Below are positions 58,487 to 64,000 of a stretch of 64,000 nucleotides of DNA, piece after piece. The stretch's first letter is position 1. Each line of letters opens with the position of its first letter. The notes under the pieces are model-generated. The model had not been told where the DNA came from, did not search any database, and was given only the letters and a program-made list of their open reading frames with translations. Source of the DNA: Rhizobium sp. Q54. Its GTDB lineage: Bacteria > Pseudomonadota > Alphaproteobacteria > Rhizobiales > Xanthobacteraceae. The stretch spans positions 94,653-158,652 of the forward strand of contig CAMDSH010000003.1 of assembly GCA_945907045.1 (NCBI GenBank), read 5' to 3'. Position numbers and translations under genes: made by a program.

Positions 58487-59431
58487 ATGGTCATGAAAAG
58501 CACATTCGCTGCCACACACTTCCAGAACGATGAGGACGCGAGGAAGGTTCTAGAGGCGGTCCTATGGCCGGAAGGCCCGATCTGCGCTCACTGCGGCGTT
58601 ATCAACCACGCCTACCCTACCAAGCGCGCGGGTGTTTGGCGCTGTGCGGAGTCGAAGTGCCGCAAAGATTTCAGCGTGACCATGAAGACGGTCATGGAGC
58701 GTTCCCATATTGCCTTGCACAAGTGGCTACAAGCGTTCCACCTGATGACTAGCAGCAAGAAGGGCGTGAGCGCTCACCAGCTACACCGCACGTTGAATAT
58801 TACTTATCGGTCCGCATGGTTCATGGCCCATCGCGTTCGCGAAGCTATGCGCGCTGGCGGTCTTGGCCCGCTTGGCGGCGAAGGCAAGATTGTGGAAGCG
58901 GATGAAACTTATTTCGGCCCAACTGAAAAGCCGCGTCCGTCTAAGCAGCGCGGCAATCGCCCGTACAAAGTTGGTTCGCGCGGGCCTCGTGATAAGCGAC
59001 CCATAGTTTCACTCGTTGAGCGCGGTGGTAACGTGCGCTCATTCCATGTTCCAGTTGCTGACAAGGCGACTGTCTCGCAGATCGTGGTCGATAACATTCT
59101 GCGCGAGAGCCGTTTGCACACCGATGAAAGTCGCCTCTATCACGGCGCGGACACGCACTTTGCTTCGCATGAAACCGTGAAGCACAGCGCGAAGGAATAT
59201 GTGCGCGGTGACGTTCACACGAACTCAGCCGAAGGATATTTCTCGATTTTCAAGCGCGGAATGCGCGGTGTTTATCAGCATTGCAAAGAGAAACATTTGC
59301 ATCGGTATCTGGCCGAATACGATTTTCGTTACAACCACCGCTCCGCGCTCGGTATCGAGGACGGGGAACGTGCGACACTCGCCATTGTAAATGCGTCTGG
59401 CAAGCGTCTCACGTACCGTTGCACTCACTAA
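58487..59431 (+). CDS. IS1595-family (ISXO2-like) transposase
   Basis: N-terminal zinc ribbon CAHCG...CAESKCRKDFSV; KIVEADETYFGP; NSAEGYFSIFKRGMRG. Confidence 0.9.
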   Translation: MVMKSTFAATHFQNDEDARKVLEAVLWPEGPICAHCGVINHAYPTKRAGVWRCAESKCRKDFSVTMKTVMERSHIALHKWLQAFHLMTSSKKGVSAHQLHRTLNITYRSAWFMAHRVREAMRAGGLGPLGGEGKIVEADETYFGPTEKPRPSKQRGNRPYKVGSRGPRDKRPIVSLVERGGNVRSFHVPVADKATVSQIVVDNILRESRLHTDESRLYHGADTHFASHETVKHSAKEYVRGDVHTNSAEGYFSIFKRGMRGVYQHCKEKHLHRYLAEYDFRYNHRSALGIEDGERATLAIVNASGKRLTYRCTH

Positions 59432-59484
59432 CCCAACCTTCAAATATCAGGCGGCTCGTTTCGTGCGGTGGCGGAAGAAACAAT

Positions 59485-59673
59485 CTAAGCGGAAGCCGTA
59501 GTTTTCTTACGCAGCTTTCGTTTCAATTTTGGCCGTTTAGGAATCATGCCTTTAAACGGTTGTGCTTGGGCTAATTTTGCGCCGCGTAAAGCAGCTTCAA
59601 AGCGCTGAGCCGCTTCATTCACGGGGTATTGGTCTTCCATTTTTTTCTTCGTCGCGCGCGTCATACTGGCCAT
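59485..59673 (-). CDS. Small basic passenger protein of element A
   Basis: MASMTRATKKKMEDQYPVNEAAQRFEAALRGAKLAQAQPFKGMIPKRPKLKRKLRKKTTASA; resembles protein at 63207-63368. Confidence 0.5.
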   Translation of the reverse strand: MASMTRATKKKMEDQYPVNEAAQRFEAALRGAKLAQAQPFKGMIPKRPKLKRKLRKKTTASA

Positions 59674-59690
59674 GTCATTCGTTATATGTG

Positions 59691-60423
59691 TCAGGCGCTT
59701 TCGACACCTTCGCAAAAAGCCTTCAACTCTTCCGCCAGAGGCTTAAAAACATCATCCCCGATATCAATGGCAGCGGGTTTATTTTTTGCTTTAGAAAAGG
59801 CGGTTCCTGTTGATCTTGAAGGATCTGGTTCATAGGTCGCCGCTATCATGCAACGTAAACGCGCCTTGTCATAACGCTCTGTTTTCCACTTTGCAAAATC
59901 GGTAGGGCAACATTTGAAAAAACTCTCCATGCACTTTGCCTCGGCATCAAATTTCTTAGCCATTGCCTCAACACATAAGCTTTCCAAGCTGCCTTTTTTT
60001 CCATCGGCAGAAACAACGATAATAGATAGCGCTGGCCGAGTAGAGCTTTTTGCAATCTCTTGCGGCTTGTTTGGGACGCCAAACTCGCCGGCATCCGCGA
60101 CCTGTTTTTTTACAGCTTGAAATGTTTCGTCGGCATTTTCGGCAGCATCAACTGCAAGAAGTATTCCTTTCATTCTGGCATTAAGTTCTGGAACTAATTT
60201 GAAATAGTCATTTAACCTCGTGAGCATATTGATAAAGCCATCCCTTCCATGAAGGGCAGGTGCTCCGTCAACGACAAATTTGGGGTGAGGGGGAAATGGA
60301 AAAGAGAAGGGTGGGAGTTTATTTTTTTCTATTAGCCGTTCAAAAAATTCATTATCAGATGCCCCCCTCACAGAGCATCACCAAATTTGCTTCTAGGCGA
60401 TGAGGCTCTGGTAGCTCAACCAT
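59691..60423 (-). pseudogene. TOPRIM-like (DUF3226/RloB-like) passenger gene, frameshifted at G6 tract (60362-60367)
   Basis: Two frames join as MVELPEPHRLEANLVMLCEG|ASDNEFFERLIEKNK...GILLAVDAAENADETF...; one G excess. Confidence 0.65.
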
Positions 60424-60426
60424 TTT

Positions 60427-61488
60427 TTACACTCTTAACTCAAGCCCAGCTTCAATGAGTTCAACGCCCTTTGCTCCATCAATTATTGCAGCTTTACCAA
60501 CCTCGTTTTCTTGAAAAATTCGTATAAATGTAAAATCCTGCGGATGTTTTTTGATCACCGGCACTACGGATTTTAAAAATTCTGAACTATGTGTGGAAGC
60601 AAATACTTGAGTGTTATATTCGCGTGCAAAAGTCAAAATCTGTTCAGCCATTTTTTCGTGACGAGAAAAATGGATTCCGTTTTCTAACTCATCGACATAT
60701 GTTGCCGTCCGTTCAGAATGGGCAATGTGCAAAAGAATTGTGAGTATTTTATTCATCCCTTCGGACACTAAATTTATTGGTATCCTTCTTTTGGCCTTTT
60801 TATATTTAATGAATACCGTGTTTTTTCCCAACTCAATTTCTGTTCGAACATCTTCAATTTCAGGAAATTGCTCCTGCAAGGATTTTATAAATCGCCCCTC
60901 ATTGGTCTGCTTGCTCATATCCGAAAACCACTTCGCATTTTCGGATGAATTGAACGGCGACCGCGCTGCCAAGAATGTTGGGTCAACTCCGCGCGGCGGG
61001 GTTGGACTGCTCGCAAGTGTCCCATTAGGTTGAGTTTGCAGCATTGATTTTGTTGTCTTGCCTGTCGAGTCTGTCCACTCAAAAGCTACGGGGGAATATA
61101 ATTGACCAAGTTGCGGCGGCAGATTCTGATCTGTGAGAGGCAATAAGACAGGAGCGCCCGTATCGTAGTAAAATTTCAAAGTCCGCGTGTCTTCTTCTGA
61201 CCCCTTGAGAATAATTGAACCGACACGTCCTCGTTCAAAATTATGAAATAGGCTCAGATACAGCCCGTCATATAATTCTTGCGGCGATCCAGGCCCCATT
61301 TCCATGCTACGCCACACACGAAACCGTGCGCCTATTTCAGCATTGCTCACGCCAGCCACAAACAGTGCTTCTAAAAAACTAGTTTTCCCAGCGCCGTTGT
61401 CTCCGACAACTAAGTTGACGCGCCGGAAGCCCTTCAGGCTTAGACTTTCAAACAGTCTGAAATTCTGAATCTCGGCAGACTCAATCAT
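60427..61488 (-). CDS. AAA (ABC/OLD/RecF-like) ATPase passenger
   Basis: MIESAEIQNFRLFESLSLKGFRRVNLVVGDNGAGKTSFLEALF (Walker A); YVDELENGIHFSRHEK; VFASTHSSEFLK. Confidence 0.88.
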   Translation of the reverse strand: MIESAEIQNFRLFESLSLKGFRRVNLVVGDNGAGKTSFLEALFVAGVSNAEIGARFRVWRSMEMGPGSPQELYDGLYLSLFHNFERGRVGSIILKGSEEDTRTLKFYYDTGAPVLLPLTDQNLPPQLGQLYSPVAFEWTDSTGKTTKSMLQTQPNGTLASSPTPPRGVDPTFLAARSPFNSSENAKWFSDMSKQTNEGRFIKSLQEQFPEIEDVRTEIELGKNTVFIKYKKAKRRIPINLVSEGMNKILTILLHIAHSERTATYVDELENGIHFSRHEKMAEQILTFAREYNTQVFASTHSSEFLKSVVPVIKKHPQDFTFIRIFQENEVGKAAIIDGAKGVELIEAGLELRV

Positions 61489-61642
61489 TAGATATTCGGA
61501 CCGATGAGCCGGGCCTCCCTTTTTTGTTGGGAGAGTCATAGCACACCCCCAAAGCCTCTAGCGCCGCCCTGTCGGACAGAATCTAGCCCTAGCGGGCTGT
61601 GGTGTAAACAATATATATAGGTAATTAATCCCAATTCTATGG

Positions 61643-61671
61643 TTGACACCACAAGCCACAAATGCTAGTAT
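61643..61671 (+). promoter_or_regulatory. Transposase promoter element B
   Basis: TTGACA-17 nt-TAGTAT. Confidence 0.65.
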
Positions 61672-61698
61672 CTGACCATCAGATAGGGATTGGTGGTC

Positions 61699-62634
61699 AT
61701 GGACCGTTTCAGCGAAACCCGATTTCACGACGATGTCGCCGCTAGGGATTACCTAGAAGCGGTGCTGTGGCCTGATGGCCCGGTATGCGCTCATTGCGGC
61801 GTGATCGGCCATGCCTACAAGACGAAACGCCCCGGCGTGTTCCGCTGTGCCGAACCCAAGTGCCGCAAAGATTTCAGCGTCACCATGAACACGGTTATGG
61901 AGCGCTCCAAGATCGCCCTGCATAAATGGATGCAGGCTTTCCACCTGATGTGTTCAAGCAAGAAGGGCATCAGCGCGCATCAGATGCACCGCACGATGGA
62001 CATTACTTACGAAGCCGCGTGGTTCATGGCTATGCGTATCCGTAAGGCGATGGAAGCTGGGGGCCTCAGCCCTCTGGGCGGTGAAGGCAAGATCGTTGAG
62101 GCGGACGAAACCTATTTCGGCCCGACTGAAAAACCGCGCGTCTCAAAACAGCGCAAGGGTCGTCCTTACAAAGTCGGCTCCCGTGGCCCGCGTGACAAGC
62201 GCCCGATTGTTTCGCTTGTCGAACGCGGCGGTAACGTGCGTTCCTTTCATGTGGCCGTGGCCGACAAAGTGAACGTGCAGGCAATCGTCGCCGCGAACAT
62301 TGCGAAAGAGAGCCGCCTGCATACGGACGAAAGCCGTCTTTACACTGGCGCTGACACTTACTTTGCTTCGCATGAAACCGTGAAGCACAGCGCGAAAGAG
62401 TACGTGCGCGGCGATGTACATACGAATAGCGCGGAAGGTTATTTCTCAATCTTCAAACGCGGCATGAAAGGCACTTATCAGTTTTGCAAAGAGAAACACC
62501 TGCATCGGTATCTCGCGGAATTTGATTTCCGTTACAATCACCGAATCGCGCTTGGCTTTAGTGATGGCGAACGTGCCGCGCTTGCTGTGAAGGCTTCGGC
62601 TGGCAAGCGTCTCACGTATCGGGGGTCTCACTAG
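61699..62634 (+). CDS. IS1595-family (ISXO2-like) transposase
   Basis: CAHCG...CAEPKCRKDFSV; KIVEADETYFGP; NSAEGYFSIFKRGMKG; close homologue of 58487-59431. Confidence 0.9.
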   Translation: MDRFSETRFHDDVAARDYLEAVLWPDGPVCAHCGVIGHAYKTKRPGVFRCAEPKCRKDFSVTMNTVMERSKIALHKWMQAFHLMCSSKKGISAHQMHRTMDITYEAAWFMAMRIRKAMEAGGLSPLGGEGKIVEADETYFGPTEKPRVSKQRKGRPYKVGSRGPRDKRPIVSLVERGGNVRSFHVAVADKVNVQAIVAANIAKESRLHTDESRLYTGADTYFASHETVKHSAKEYVRGDVHTNSAEGYFSIFKRGMKGTYQFCKEKHLHRYLAEFDFRYNHRIALGFSDGERAALAVKASAGKRLTYRGSH

Positions 62635-62689
62635 TCCCGCTTTCAAACATCAGGCCGCGCGGTTTATGCGGTGGCGCAAGCGGAATAGG

Positions 62690-63148
62690 TCACGCACCTA
62701 GATTATCAAGCGCGCGAGCAAGAGATTCTCGCAATTCGTTTTTGACGGGTGTGTGACCATTCCCGTGGCGCTCAATTAGTCCGTCTCCCGTAAACTGGCT
62801 CAAGAATGGGTCAGAAATTGAATTTGGATTGCGTGTATTCAACAGCCGGCGAAGCGCCGCACGCGTTTCAATCGTATACTTGGCCACAATGCCGTGAATG
62901 TGTTTGTCTAGTTCTAGATCACGAGGAGATAAGACCAAATCAATCTGCGCCAATCCCTGCAACAGAAAGCCCCCCGCAGGCAGCCGCCCAATAAATGCCT
63001 CGGTGCCTTTAGGAGCGCGGCCCCAAACAATAAAAAATAGTGCCAAGATGGCCAAAGGAAATTGCAGCCAAATGTATTCCCTGGCGCTCACGGCCAACAT
63101 CGCCACGATAAGTCCGATCCCCAATGTCGTTCTGTCGCGGCTAGCCAT
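62690..63148 (-). CDS. Hypothetical membrane protein, passenger of element B
   Basis: N-terminal TM helices; intact ORF. Confidence 0.5.
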   Translation of the reverse strand: MASRDRTTLGIGLIVAMLAVSAREYIWLQFPLAILALFFIVWGRAPKGTEAFIGRLPAGGFLLQGLAQIDLVLSPRDLELDKHIHGIVAKYTIETRAALRRLLNTRNPNSISDPFLSQFTGDGLIERHGNGHTPVKNELRESLARALDNLGA

Positions 63149-63206
63149 ATGTGCAGGCTAGTGCCACCGCAGTACATAGGGCGAGTCATTTTTAGGTCTA
63201 CGCCGG

Positions 63207-63368
63207 TCACTTGGCTTTCTTAATTTTAGGCCGTTGTGCCTTAGGCCGCTTCGGAGTCAGACTTTCTTTGTGCTGTGGTCCAGCAATGCGAGCGCCCAGC
63301 AGCGCGGAGCGCATGCGGGCATTTGTTTCTTTTGCGTTGTAATCGTCAGACGATTTGGATTTTGTCAT
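63207..63368 (-). CDS. Small basic passenger protein of element B
   Basis: MTKSKSSDDYNAKETNARMRSALLGARIAGPQHKESLTPKRPKAQRPKIKKAK; resembles 59485-59673. Confidence 0.45.
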   Translation of the reverse strand: MTKSKSSDDYNAKETNARMRSALLGARIAGPQHKESLTPKRPKAQRPKIKKAK

Positions 63369-63903
63369 GAAAGCAAAAACCTTATTAGGGACGATCACCA
63401 CAGCCGAAGGGAAGAAATTTCCGGTTTACACTTTAAGCCGCTCAGAAGCCATGGCGACTTTTCGTCCCTATGGAGCCGCACTAGGCCAACTCGCTTTTTC
63501 TTGGAATACTCTTCATGACGCGCTTTCTGGAATTTTCAAATTTGTTGTTCTTTCGCCTAACATAAAAATTCCGTCAGCAATTTGGTTTTCATCTGATAGT
63601 GACTTCGCGCAACGAAAAATGCTTCGAGAAGCCCTACAAGTCGCTGACCACCTACCCAAAAAGCAATCAGACGATCTCATGTGGCTGCTCAATAAAATTG
63701 ACGAGTCGCTCAGGCATAAACGGAATGACGTTATTCACGTCCCAGTTAGCATCACCCGGGGTGTTCTTAATGATAAACTGCGCGCATGGGTGACAGCAAA
63801 CATGCAGTCCGACAATCCGCGTGCCAAACGATTTTTCACAAATGGGGCGAACAGAGCCGGTCCCGGGAATCTGCACAGGACGATAAGTGGAATTTCTGCC
63901 TGA
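63367..63903 (+). CDS. Hypothetical protein with HEPN-like RNDVIH motif, possibly 3'-truncated by IS3 insertion
   Basis: SLRHKRNDVIHVPV fits Rx4-6H HEPN motif; atypical C-terminus abutting IS3-like sequence. Confidence 0.5.
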   Translation: MKAKTLLGTITTAEGKKFPVYTLSRSEAMATFRPYGAALGQLAFSWNTLHDALSGIFKFVVLSPNIKIPSAIWFSSDSDFAQRKMLREALQVADHLPKKQSDDLMWLLNKIDESLRHKRNDVIHVPVSITRGVLNDKLRAWVTANMQSDNPRAKRFFTNGANRAGPGNLHRTISGISA

Positions 63904-63940
63904 CGGCGGGCACGCTGTGCCCTGCGAATCAGGAGAGACC

Positions 63941-64000
63941 ATGACAAGACGACCCCGTCGGAACCACACACCGGCCTTCAAGGCTAAGGTGGTGCTTGCC
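63941..64000 (+). CDS. IS3-family transposase OrfA N-terminus (truncated by window end)
   Basis: MTRRPRRNHTPAFKAKVVLA; AGGAGAG ribosome-binding site upstream. Confidence 0.75.
   Translation, partial: MTRRPRRNHTPAFKAKVVLA

Larger units (their letters stand above)
58425..61621 (+). mobile_element. IS1595-like element A (3197 bp) with passenger genes
   Basis: IRL CCTATATATATCGTTGACACCCCA (58425-58448) vs IRR complement CCTATATATATTGTTTACACCACA (61598-61621); flanking 8-bp TAATTAAT at 58417-58424 and 61622-61629; transposase inside. Confidence 0.72.
61630..63940 (+). mobile_element. IS1595-like element B, left end at 61630; right end not found (end coordinate approximate, upstream of IS3-type orfA)
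   Basis: IRL CCCAATTCTATGGTTGACACCACA directly after TAATTAAT; transposase with same architecture as element A; no matching right IR seen before window end. Confidence 0.5.

Noticed and set aside
1-64000. CRISPR arrays, tRNA, rRNA
   Set aside because: No regularly spaced direct repeats or recognisable RNA gene signatures seen by eye

Overview
Alphaproteobacterial (Rhizobiales-like by gene content) chromosomal window. About 0-57.5 kb is ordinary metabolic core. In order it holds an NMT1-type ABC transporter with an MBL-fold hydrolase, a large assimilatory nitrate/nitrite/sulfite cluster (nasT-nasS, nrtABD-like transporter, NirB-N-like FAD protein, NirA, diflavin-type reductases, YeiH, CysI, Mo-nitrate reductase, CysG), a RidA/Bug/M24/hydroxyacid-dehydrogenase cluster, CoA-transferase, and a pyrimidine/urate catabolism block with a UraD-HiuH fusion and a Liv-type ABC transporter. 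These are followed by OYE, DMT, DUF3750, pcp, meaB/methylmalonyl-CoA mutase, folP/folB/folK, peptidase, HAD, BCAT, GT39-like, sodB and mucR genes. From about 57.5 kb to the end is an accessory island with two tandem IS1595-like elements and the start of an IS3-type transposase. Two observations stand out. (1) Upstream of nrtA there is a sigma54-like promoter, then two adjacent AnnGnn hexaloop hairpins whose second loop overlaps the 5' arm of an intrinsic terminator, matching the ANTAR (NasT) antitermination architecture. (2) A 3197-bp IS1595-like element, bounded by ~24-bp imperfect inverted repeats and an 8-bp TAATTAAT direct repeat, carries an AAA ATPase plus a TOPRIM-like partner gene (a candidate defence module of PARIS/AbiL/OLD-like logic). 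The partner gene is broken by a single-base frameshift in a G6 tract. A second element abuts the same TAATTAAT and carries different passengers, including a HEPN-like protein. No CRISPR arrays, tRNA or rRNA genes were seen. All family calls are by eye; no database search was run.
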